Positions 9,948 to 18,146 of a stretch of 64,000 nt of DNA are shown here, one piece after another. The DNA is from Dermatophilaceae bacterium Soc4.6 (GTDB lineage Bacteria; Actinomycetota; Actinomycetes; Actinomycetales; Dermatophilaceae), in contig JAZGVH010000002.1 of assembly GCA_039889245.1 (NCBI GenBank), forward strand, positions 1,860,001 through 1,924,000, read 5' to 3'. Below the pieces are notes generated by a model. The model was not told where the DNA came from and did no database searches. It saw only the letters and a list, made by a program, of their open reading frames with translations. The translations under genes and the position numbers were made by a program. Position 1 is the stretch's first letter. Every line of letters begins with the position of its first letter.

Positions 9948-12900
9948 GCGTTGCTGCTCCTTCCGCGACCGAACAGCCACTCGTTCTGGTCGGCCAGGGT
10001 GGCCCAGTCGTCGTCGTACCGGAATCTGATCACAAGCCACGACGCATCGGTCAGGCGGGTTTCGGCCTGGCGGTCACGCTGCTGTTGGGTGTCGGTGTCG
10101 TGGTGCGGGCCGTCAACGAAGATGGCGACGGGGATGTTGCCGTCGTAGACGAAGTCGGGTCGGGCACGGCAGGCCTCGATCGTCCGCTGGGCGTCGTCGG
10201 GGAGGTGGCGCCCCGTGGACTGGAGCCAGGCGATGAAGCGGGATTCCAGCGTCGAGTCGCCGAGCTTGGTGAGCCATTTCGCTTGGTCCGTGCGGCGGCG
10301 TCCCCCAGCGCCGGCCTCGACCCGGGCGTCGAGGAGGCTGCGGAGGATCTCGACCACGCTGTGCCGGTTGATGAGCGCGTGCTCGTACTGGTTGCCGTAG
10401 GAGAGCAGGCAGTCGTAGCAACCGCGCTCGCAGCGGACACGGGCCCCGGCGGCGTGCTCGAGGTCGGCGCCGGTCTCCGCGTCGTAGTGGATGATCTCGA
10501 GCGCCCTACGGGCCACTCGCTGGATGGCGTCGGGCTCGTCGACCAGTCGCCGCAGGACGCCGGCACCGCCCTCTGCGGCCTCCGTGAGCAGCATGCGGCC
10601 CTGCTCGGTGGCGTCGGGCAGTTCGCGGCTGTCGAGCTCGGCGTCCTCGAGCTGGAACTCGACCTCGATGGCCCGCTCGAGTGCCGCACGCAAGGAGACC
10701 GCGACCTCCTCCTCAAGGTGGGTTGCGCTGCGGATAATGAGAATGTTGCGGCGGTCCTGCACGAAGGGGACCACCTTCTCGCGCTCCTTGACGTCCTGGG
10801 CGTCGGGGAGACCGTCCGTGTCGACGGTGGCGTCGGTCGCCTGCTTGTCGCTCAGCCAACGGCCTTCGCGAAGGTCGAGCCAGAAGCCGCGCTCGTCGGG
10901 GTTCTTGCGCCGCCGCCGTCCCACGTTGGTGATCCGCATGTCTGCGGCTTCGGCGTGGGTGAGCTCGAGGATCGTGGTGCCGTGCCGTCTCACGTCGGCG
11001 CGGATGCGGTCGGGGGCTCCGCCACGGGCCGGGAAGCGGTAGGAAACCTCGAGTTCGAAGCCGGAACGACGGCGTTCCTCCTCGTCGCTGCTGATCCGCT
11101 CACGGCGGCGGGTGAACACGGTCTGGAGCCGCAGGAGGCCGTGCTGGGTGGCGCCGAGGGGTTCACCACAGTTCTCGCACACGTCAGTGCCGACCTGCAC
11201 GGGGTGGTGGTAACCGCAGCCGGGGCAGCGCTTGGCGGTCTCCGTGATCGCTCCGCCCCCGCTCGTCTCGCCGGGGTCGCGGGGCAGCTGGATCCGCGTG
11301 ACCTCGTATCGGGAGCCCTCGTGGTAAATGAGGCTGTTGGGCCCGAACTCGGAGATCGCCAGAAAGCGGGGGCGCTGCAAGTAGTCGCCGTCGTGCCTGC
11401 CACCGCGGCGGGCTGGGATGTAGGCAGCCAGCGGCAGCCGCGGGAAGGAGTAGCCGGGCAGGAACCCCTCGCTGGCCAGGTAGCGATAACTGTAGAAGTC
11501 GTTAGCGCCGACCTCGGAGTCGTCGTTGCGGAGCAGCCGGAGCTGGTTGCGCGCGTCGGTGCGTCGTCGCTCGGCGATGGTGCGGTCGTACTTGGTGGCC
11601 GTGGTGCTGAGTGCGAGCTTGTGCTGCTCGTTGGCCTCGGTCAGGGCTGTCCGGTAGAGCGTCCGCCACCGGTCGAACGCGTCGTCGAAGGATTGGTGTG
11701 CGCGCGCGACCTGGTCGTGGACCCACACATCAGACCACCACGCGGGGTCTCCCCCGTCGAGCTGCCAGGTTGTCCGCAGTCCGGCCAGGACGCGCTCGGC
11801 GCGGTGTTGCGCCCGGCGGGCGACGTCGGCGCCGGTGACGGCACGCCACAGGTCGGGGAACAGCGTGTAGCTGGGCTGGTCGCCGTCGGCGTCGATGAGG
11901 GAGGTGATGGAGGACTTCATCGACTCGTTCGTCTCGGCCAGCCAGATGGCGTGGACGTGCGAGCGCACGAGGTCCTCGTTGGTTAGGTCGAGACGAGGGG
12001 CGATGACGGAGCCCGCGACCATCTCGCGGGAGCGGCGGAACCAGTAGCTGTCGTGGGCGTTGCCGGTGGAGCAGTAGGTCAGGACGAGCGCCTGCTGCCC
12101 GCTGCGGCCTGCGCGCCCCGAGCGCTGCGCATAGTTTGCGGGCGTCGGCGGGACGTTGCGCATCGCGACGGCATTGAGGTCAGAGATGTCGACACCGAGC
12201 TCCATGGTCGGCGAGCAGTACAGGAGCGGGAGCTCACCGGCGCGGAACTGACGTTCGCGGTCGAGGCGGTCCTGCGGTGGCACCTGTGCGGTGTGCTCGC
12301 GGGCCAGCAGCCCGGAGAAGCCGCGGGCCAGGTCGCGGTAGAGCTCGCGGAAGAAGGGGTTGACCCGTGCGGTCTCTTCGCCGGCGAAGGACCTGCGCAG
12401 GGGGTCGCCAGCGCCGGTGCTTCCGTCACCGGCCACCCAGCGGAGCGCGCCGGCGTTGATGCGGTACTCGCTGCCGTCCGGGCCCTCGCTTTGCGCCAGC
12501 ACGCCAGCGCGCGCCAGGACCCGAAAAAGGTCGAGGATGACCCGGTGCGAGTCGTCAGACTTCAGCGAGGCGTTGCCCGGTAGGCCAGCCACGTCGCGTC
12601 GCAGGTACTTGCCGAACGCACCCCGTCCGGAGACCGCGAGCACCGTGCGCCGCCCTCCCGCCTTGGCCGGCCGCGGGATCGCGATGCCGGCCTCGACCAT
12701 CCGGTCGTCATCGCCCAAGCTCCACGGCTCGATGAGATGGGCGCGGGTGAGGCGCTTGAGCCGCTCGAAGCCGTCCTCTGTGAGGCAGTCGACGGCGATC
12801 GCGCGGACGCGACGCAGCTCGTCGAGCAATATCTGGCACAGCTCTTGTCGCTGCGCGGCGCTGATCTGGTCGAGGAGGTAGGTGCCTTCCCACGACTCCT

Positions 12901-15175
12901 CGTCCTCGGCGAGCTCGGGCAGGTCGCGGTAGGCGAGCTTGACTAGGCCGGTCTGCTCGAGGTTGGGCATGGTGACGCGCCAGCCGCGCTGGAGGTCGAC
13001 GTACAGCTGGTACTCGACCGCGGCGCGGAGTGCTCGCTCGGCGTCCTTCTTGGCCCCGAACTTGGCTTCGGGCGCTTGAGCGAAGTCGACCATCTTCAGG
13101 TCGAGGGTGTCGGTGACGGCGTCGCTGAGGACGTCGTGGGTCAGCCCCCCGGGTCCGGCCTTCACCAGCGCCGCGTAGAGGGCGGCGCGCAGTTGGGAGA
13201 CCTGGACGAAGTCGTTGAAGTGGCCTGCCTGAAGGCTGGCGTCCTGTCGGTTGTCGACGAAGGTCAGCAGCTTGCGTGCCGTCGGTGGCAGCTGGGACTC
13301 GGGCAGGCTCTTGAGGCTGCGGACCACCGACGCGGACAGCAGCGTGACCGCGCTGGAACGGCCTTCGGCGTCGAGCGTGGCGAGCTTGCCGAAGTCCTGA
13401 CCGCGGACCTGTTCGTAAGAGACTCCGCAGCGCATGCAGAACGCGAAGGGGGTGGAGACGAACCAGGCCTCGAGACCGGTGCGGGTGTTGTCCACGCCGC
13501 CGTCCGGGCGCAGCCACACGGCACTCGGCAGGTACTTCCTCTTGCTCTCGATGACCTCGACACGGTCCGTCCCGGGGTCGGTGACCAGCCACGGTTCGGG
13601 GACCCGGTTGATCTCGGTGGCCTTGTCCGGCCACGGGTAGTCGGAGGAGATGTAGAGGTAGCCGGTCACGGCATCGCCACCGCTGGCGTCAGCATCGCGA
13701 CGCGACACGAACTGGCTCTCCCCGTTGACCGTGGTGCGGGCGACGACGAGGTACTCCTGACCGCATTCGCGGCAGAAGCCCAAGGGCAGCAGCGCCTTGT
13801 CAGGGTGCCCGGGCACGCGGACCTGGTAGTTACCGGTGATGTGGCGGGTGAGCTCGGGTTCCAGGGACACGTACACCGTGTCGCCCTTGGACAGGAACTG
13901 GTGGAGACGGAACGCGAAGATCGGCCGCTTGCTCGTCGGATGGGTGACGGTCGACCCCTCGCGCAGGACGTTGCGCAGTGCCACGGCGCACGCCAGCCGG
14001 TCGACGTCGGTCAGCTCGGCCAGCGTCTCAGCGGCTTCGGGCAGTGTGGTGGGCGGTCGGCGGACCAGTCGCTGCCCACCATCCGCCGTCACTTCGTGAG
14101 CGAGGCCGAACGTGGTCTCGACCCAGCTGGTCAGTGGGTCGCTGATGAAGGATTCGAACGGTCGCCGCTGCTGACTCTCGTTCGCGCTGACCGCATTTGC
14201 CAGTAGGGCACCGTTGGCGTCGACGTCCGGGGTAGCCCGCACCAGCGTCTCCCCCACCACGTGTTCAGGCCGGACGTCGGTGCCGAAGATGCGGGTCGCT
14301 ACGCCGGCCACCACGCGAGCACGATCCTCGATCGTGCCCTCGCTCGACATCGTGGCGCTGGTTCCGATGAGTTGGAGGTCGTCAGCTTGGCATTCGTCAC
14401 GCAGGCGGCGGATCAGCATCGCCACGTCCGCGCCCTGCCTGCCGCGGTAGGTGTGCAGCTCGTCCAACGCCAGGAAGCGGAGCCCCTGTGCGGCCCGGAC
14501 CAGCTGGTTGCGTTCGTCCGGGCGCGTCAGCACCAGGTCGAGCATCACGTAGTTCGTCAGCAGGATGTCCGGTGGGTCTGCGAGGATCCGGCGCCGCTCA
14601 TCCGCCGTCTCCTGGCCGGTGTACCGGGCGAACGTGACCGGCTCCCCACACTGGGGATAGCCGAACTGCAGAAACTTCCGCAGTTCCTCGACCTGGGAGT
14701 TGGCCAGCGCATTGGTCGAGTAGACGATGATCGCCTTCACCCCGGGACGGCGGCTGCCCCGATCATCGTGCTCGCGGAGCACCGCGTCGACGATGGGGAC
14801 GATGTAGGCCAGGGATTTGCCCGAGCCGGTGCCGGTCGTCAGGACGTAGCTCGCGCCCGTCCGGGCGATCTCAACCGCCTGGCGCTGATGACGGTGCAGA
14901 ACGATCGGGTCACGGCCGGCGTCTTGTGGGTCGGACTTGTGGCGGAAGATCCGCTCCGTCTCCGGGTGCAGCAGACCCTCTCGGACAAGCTCCGGTACGG
15001 ACCCGCCCGTCGCAAAGGAGGGGTTCAGCCCAACCCACGGGTCGGGCCACTGCACACCGTCGTCGAACTGCTGGTGGACGAATGCCTTGATGCGCTCGTC
15101 CCGTACCTCCACGAACCCCGACGTGAACGCGCGGTAGTCGGCGATCACCTGCTCATGGACCTTGAAGACGTCCAT
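9944..15175 (-). CDS. Giant DEAD-box helicase with DUF1998-type C-terminus and terminal nuclease-like domain (1743 aa)
   Basis: First gene of the defence operon. Helicase motifs: Walker A TGTGSGKS near residue 114, DELH near 237, GTSATMSS (motif III) and SGRAGRSGQQ (motif VI) near 1019. The region around CPGCGYHH and CENCGEP is a zinc ribbon, and CERGCYDCLLSYGNQYEHALINR near 1580 is the cysteine cluster typical of DUF1998/MrfA-type helicases. The last ~90 residues (LESRFIAWLQ ... PDFVYDGNIPVAIFVDGPHHD) resemble a Vsr/DUF559-like PD-(D/E)XK fold, with a plausible E, D and D-containing core. DISARM normally splits helicase (DrmA) and DUF1998 (DrmB) into two genes, while Druantia DruE is a single giant helicase with DUF1998. 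This protein matches the single-chain layout and adds a nuclease-like tail. The subfamily assignment is inference. Confidence 0.82.
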   Translation of the reverse strand: MDVFKVHEQVIADYRAFTSGFVEVRDERIKAFVHQQFDDGVQWPDPWVGLNPSFATGGSVPELVREGLLHPETERIFRHKSDPQDAGRDPIVLHRHQRQAVEIARTGASYVLTTGTGSGKSLAYIVPIVDAVLREHDDRGSRRPGVKAIIVYSTNALANSQVEELRKFLQFGYPQCGEPVTFARYTGQETADERRRILADPPDILLTNYVMLDLVLTRPDERNQLVRAAQGLRFLALDELHTYRGRQGADVAMLIRRLRDECQADDLQLIGTSATMSSEGTIEDRARVVAGVATRIFGTDVRPEHVVGETLVRATPDVDANGALLANAVSANESQQRRPFESFISDPLTSWVETTFGLAHEVTADGGQRLVRRPPTTLPEAAETLAELTDVDRLACAVALRNVLREGSTVTHPTSKRPIFAFRLHQFLSKGDTVYVSLEPELTRHITGNYQVRVPGHPDKALLPLGFCRECGQEYLVVARTTVNGESQFVSRRDADASGGDAVTGYLYISSDYPWPDKATEINRVPEPWLVTDPGTDRVEVIESKRKYLPSAVWLRPDGGVDNTRTGLEAWFVSTPFAFCMRCGVSYEQVRGQDFGKLATLDAEGRSSAVTLLSASVVRSLKSLPESQLPPTARKLLTFVDNRQDASLQAGHFNDFVQVSQLRAALYAALVKAGPGGLTHDVLSDAVTDTLDLKMVDFAQAPEAKFGAKKDAERALRAAVEYQLYVDLQRGWRVTMPNLEQTGLVKLAYRDLPELAEDEESWEGTYLLDQISAAQRQELCQILLDELRRVRAIAVDCLTEDGFERLKRLTRAHLIEPWSLGDDDRMVEAGIAIPRPAKAGGRRTVLAVSGRGAFGKYLRRDVAGLPGNASLKSDDSHRVILDLFRVLARAGVLAQSEGPDGSEYRINAGALRWVAGDGSTGAGDPLRRSFAGEETARVNPFFRELYRDLARGFSGLLAREHTAQVPPQDRLDRERQFRAGELPLLYCSPTMELGVDISDLNAVAMRNVPPTPANYAQRSGRAGRSGQQALVLTYCSTGNAHDSYWFRRSREMVAGSVIAPRLDLTNEDLVRSHVHAIWLAETNESMKSSITSLIDADGDQPSYTLFPDLWRAVTGADVARRAQHRAERVLAGLRTTWQLDGGDPAWWSDVWVHDQVARAHQSFDDAFDRWRTLYRTALTEANEQHKLALSTTATKYDRTIAERRRTDARNQLRLLRNDDSEVGANDFYSYRYLASEGFLPGYSFPRLPLAAYIPARRGGRHDGDYLQRPRFLAISEFGPNSLIYHEGSRYEVTRIQLPRDPGETSGGGAITETAKRCPGCGYHHPVQVGTDVCENCGEPLGATQHGLLRLQTVFTRRRERISSDEEERRRSGFELEVSYRFPARGGAPDRIRADVRRHGTTILELTHAEAADMRITNVGRRRRKNPDERGFWLDLREGRWLSDKQATDATVDTDGLPDAQDVKEREKVVPFVQDRRNILIIRSATHLEEEVAVSLRAALERAIEVEFQLEDAELDSRELPDATEQGRMLLTEAAEGGAGVLRRLVDEPDAIQRVARRALEIIHYDAETGADLEHAAGARVRCERGCYDCLLSYGNQYEHALINRHSVVEILRSLLDARVEAGAGGRRRTDQAKWLTKLGDSTLESRFIAWLQSTGRHLPDDAQRTIEACRARPDFVYDGNIPVAIFVDGPHHDTDTQQQRDRQAETRLTDASWLVIRFRYDDDWATLADQNEWLFGRGRSSNA

Positions 15176-15600
15176 GCTGCTTTCGGCCCCCTCGACGCCT
15201 GACAGATTCTTACAGGCGCCAACCTACGTCACCCTCGCCCTAGGGTGCGAAATCGGATCAATACGACGGAGTCGGAGCCTGCAGGAGCGGGACCAGCCCG
15301 TACGGGTCGGCGACCGGCACGGTTACCCCCGGCAGCTATCAGAGCTGTTACCAGCCTGGGGTTCTCGAGGCGCCGCATGGCCAGATCGGTCTGCGCTAGC
15401 GCGGCTGGCCTGGCCGCCGTCTCAGTCCACAACCTCCCGAGTCAATACAACTAGCTCACTCCTCGTCCAACGGCAACGGTCCTCGGCGACCAGGTGCAAG
15501 CGGTGGCCGTAACCGCGTGAGACGACCGCGCCGGCGTGGGCGCGAACGGATCATCACAGCGACCACTGACGGGGCGAGGGACGCGCTGCGAGTGGCCTGC
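15176..15600. other. Intergenic region upstream of the helicase operon
   Basis: No convincing gene. The helicase operon start (15175) faces left and the PRTase stop lies at 15601, so the operon promoter should be here on the minus strand. A perfect 8-bp palindrome CCCTAGGG lies about 60 bases upstream of the helicase start and could be an operator. I could not assign -35/-10 elements with confidence. Confidence 0.4.
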
Positions 15601-16362
15601 TCAGGGACAGGCGGAGCCCGTGAACGGACAGATGCTCAGGTCGAACACGGTCTGCTCGAGGATCGTGGCTGGAAGTCCTGTGGGAGCGGGCCCTGGTGGC
15701 CTGACCATGAAATCGAAGGACAGCCAACGCGCCAGGCACAGGAGGCTCACGTGTCCTGCCCCAGCAGCGCGGAGAGCAGCCACTGCGGACAGTGGCTTGT
15801 TTCCCGACGTCCACGTGTCCTCAATGAGCAGCACGTGACTGTCGGCCGGGAGCCGCTCGGCGGCGACGAACAGGTCGGGTTGCACTCGCTGCCTTACCGC
15901 GGCCACTTCGGGGTTGTGTCGCATCGGGTGCAGAGGCCACGGCAGGAACGGGCGCACCATATGCTCGAGTGGGTGTCCATCCGGTCGGGCCTTCGTCGAC
16001 GGAACAGTGGCGCAGTGTGTGACGCGGCTCCCTACCAGTCGCTCGGCGCACCGAGCATGAGCGAATCCGCGAGCAGCCAGTAGCTTGACGATGGCCTGCT
16101 GGTCGATGGTCGCTGCGGGGTCCTTGTACCCGTACATGAGCGTGCCCGCCGTCGTGCCGTTCGCACCGTACGCCAGAAAGCCAGCGGCGGAGGGTTGGTC
16201 GCCCGGGGCGTAGCAGCTGCAGGTGTAGCAGGTCTCAAATCCGGGATTCGCGCTACCTCCGCACAGCCGGCATGCTCCTGCGCTCCGCCAGACATTGCGC
16301 AGGTAGGTGCCAGCGAGGGTTCCCAGGAAGCTTTGTGGGTCGATCTGGGCAGGTCCAGTCAT
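15601..16362 (-). CDS. ComF-like phosphoribosyltransferase with N-terminal zinc finger (253 aa), PsyrT-like
   Basis: The N-terminus has two close cysteine pairs (CRLCGG and CYTCSCY, residues ~35-55), forming the zinc finger of ComF-type amidophosphoribosyltransferases. The PRPP-binding loop reads VLLIEDTWTSGNKPLSAVAALRAAG in the C-terminal half; the DTWTSG core replaces the usual DDVxTTG. The ATG at 16362 overlaps the stop of the DprA-like gene, so the two are translationally coupled. A phosphoribosyltransferase paired with a DprA-like protein is the composition I recall for the PsyrTA toxin-antitoxin/anti-phage system, with the PRTase as toxin. A competence role for ComF is less likely because no other com genes are present. 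The family call is solid; the PsyrTA assignment is inference from the pair. Confidence 0.75.
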   Translation of the reverse strand: MTGPAQIDPQSFLGTLAGTYLRNVWRSAGACRLCGGSANPGFETCYTCSCYAPGDQPSAAGFLAYGANGTTAGTLMYGYKDPAATIDQQAIVKLLAARGFAHARCAERLVGSRVTHCATVPSTKARPDGHPLEHMVRPFLPWPLHPMRHNPEVAAVRQRVQPDLFVAAERLPADSHVLLIEDTWTSGNKPLSAVAALRAAGAGHVSLLCLARWLSFDFMVRPPGPAPTGLPATILEQTVFDLSICPFTGSACP

Positions 16363-17273
16363 AGGGAGGCAACGAGCATGTCGTCCAGGGTGGACAGGCT
16401 TGTCGTCCTCGTGACCAGCGAGACGGCGTCATGCATTTCGGCCCGTGACGTGACGACGTGCACGTTGGCTCGCTGACCGTCGGCGAGAGCCCGGCCCCAC
16501 TGAGTGCGTTCGACGACGCGGTCCGTGAGAATCACCGGGCGACCGTGCTGCATGGCGAGGCGGGCTTGCGCTCGGGCTCCGCTGGTCTCCCCTGCTTCGA
16601 TGACGAAGGTAGCGAAGCCCAGTCCGCTCATCGTGGCGTTTCGCTGCAGGAAGGTGTGGCGGAGGGCGTGGGCGGAGGGCCAGAACTGCGAGACGAGCGC
16701 CCCACGAGCAGCCACTGCGTCGTGAAGGTCGCGGGAGGAGGCGGGGGTGTAGGTGCCCGCGATACCGCTGGCGATAACTCCCAGTGCGACCCCGCCGGCC
16801 TCCAGCGCAGCGGTGTGGGCTGCGAAGTCGATGCCGCGCGCCAGCCCTGAGATGACGGCTATTTGGCGCTCGACGAGGTGCCGTGCGACGTCGGCCGCTC
16901 TCTGGGTGCCCTCGGGCGAGGCGTCTCTGGACCCGACCACGGAGATGCCGCCGGACTGCACGACCCCAAGCTCGCCCCGGTAGAAGAGGAAAGGGGGAGC
17001 ATCGTGAACGCTTCGCAGCCGCCTGGGGTAGTCAGCCCGCAGGATCGAGGTGAAGCGATAGCCCTTGACCCGCCAGTCGCGAACCTCATCAGAGGCGCGC
17101 TCAAGCAGGTCGTCATGCGCCGATCCGAGTAGGTCTGGGGGGAACCTCTCACGCCAGACGTCATTGACGCCGTCGGTGAGGACCTCAGACACGAGTGATG
17201 CGACGGTCTGCCCACTCCCTCGGTTGGTCACGAGGGCGAGGAGTAGGGCGTCACTTTCGTCTATTTCGCGCAT
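16359..17273 (-). CDS. DprA-like nucleotide/DNA-binding protein (304 aa), PsyrA-like
   Basis: Rossmann-fold protein of the DprA/Smf family. Signature stretches: FLFYRGELG, ISVVGSRDASPEGTQRA (the VGSR motif), VISGLARGIDFAAHTAAL (the SGxARGID loop) and FVIEAGETSGARAQARLAMQHGRPV. The ATG at 17273 has GAGG a few bases upstream and starts MREIDESDALLLALV; longer in-frame starts lack a ribosome site and add low-complexity residues. Length matches short DprA proteins. It precedes the phosphoribosyltransferase and overlaps it by 4 bases. In competence DprA loads RecA on single strands, but a DprA plus PRTase pair in a defence island points to a PsyrTA-like toxin-antitoxin unit, with this protein as the neutraliser. 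Confidence 0.8.
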   Translation of the reverse strand: MREIDESDALLLALVTNRGSGQTVASLVSEVLTDGVNDVWRERFPPDLLGSAHDDLLERASDEVRDWRVKGYRFTSILRADYPRRLRSVHDAPPFLFYRGELGVVQSGGISVVGSRDASPEGTQRAADVARHLVERQIAVISGLARGIDFAAHTAALEAGGVALGVIASGIAGTYTPASSRDLHDAVAARGALVSQFWPSAHALRHTFLQRNATMSGLGFATFVIEAGETSGARAQARLAMQHGRPVILTDRVVERTQWGRALADGQRANVHVVTSRAEMHDAVSLVTRTTSLSTLDDMLVASL

Positions 17274-17413
17274 AGGACCTCGCTCATGGTTTCGATCATA
17301 TGTTCGACCACCGACATGACCGTCCGTCGGCTCGACGCCGCTTGCGCCATGGTTGCACAGGCCCGTGGCACTCATTTGAAGGCCTCCGGGAGCGGCGGAG
17401 GCGATTCCGGACG

Positions 17414-17814
17414 TCAGCAGCTGCGGGCAGCAGCCAGGGGGCGATCAGGGCACGTGCCGTCCGCGAATCCTAGCTCCGTACTTTGCAGCGCGGCGATCGC
17501 GGCGGTCGTGTTTGTGTCCGGGGAGGCGTGGTCGTCAACCCCACCGCGCCGCTGGTTTCGAGGGGGGAGCTTAGGACGCCGCTGCTCTCCCTGGGGTCTG
17601 CCACTGACTGAGCGTTCCCGGACTGACTCGGGGGCACGAGCCCGAGACACCCGGATTTCCGCGATGTCGGACTCGGTCAGGTAGACCCCATTGACCGCGG
17701 GGCGCCCGATGGTGGGGGGCCTTGGTGTCAAGTGCACTTGTCGCGGAGGGCGTCTGGGGCGCAGCCGAGCTGGGCGGCCGCCTCAGGCACCGTGTGCTCG
17801 GGTTCGATGCTCAT
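17414..17814 (-). pseudogene. Small helix-turn-helix protein split by a frameshift
   Basis: From an ATG at 17814 the frame reads MSIEPEHTVPEAAAQLGC then APDALRDK and stops shortly after (17728). Shifting frame at about 17735 continues with VHLTPRPPTIGRPAVNGVY and LTESDIAEIRV. Joined, this looks like an excisionase/MerR-like winged helix protein (helix-turn-helix, wing, then LTESDIAEI). The second piece stays open to 17414. Either a real one-base indel has broken the gene or there is a base-calling error. It lies between the DprA-like gene and the relaxase. Confidence is limited because the segments are short. Confidence 0.4.
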
Positions 17815-18146
17815 GACCGATACCGTCCGGCGGCGGTCAGGCAGCGCAGTCGGAGCGCGTCCCGCTCGGCGTGAGCCGCCCAGCCCGCACCCTGACGTCG
17901 AACGGACCAGCCGCTCGGTGAGCAACTGGTCCGTTCGACAAGCACGGGCCACGGTGAGGTCCGGCCCGGGGTTAGGCAGCCTCGCCGTCCTCGCCAGCTC
18001 GTCCTCCTCGCGCGGTCCACCAGCGGGAGCGCGGCGTCGACCGCATCCGTAATGTCGACGAGGCGGTCTTTGGCGGCGGTGACGACCTCAGTGGCAAAGA
18101 TGCAGTTCTGCTGTCATATCGTCAGGCTCCCAGCAACCGGTCTTCG
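17815..18146. other. Intergenic, no gene seen
   Basis: This stretch lies downstream of the relaxase and upstream of the split HTH gene. The overlapping open frames here have low-complexity arginine/serine-rich translations and no motif. It may carry the promoter of the HTH gene. Confidence 0.4.
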
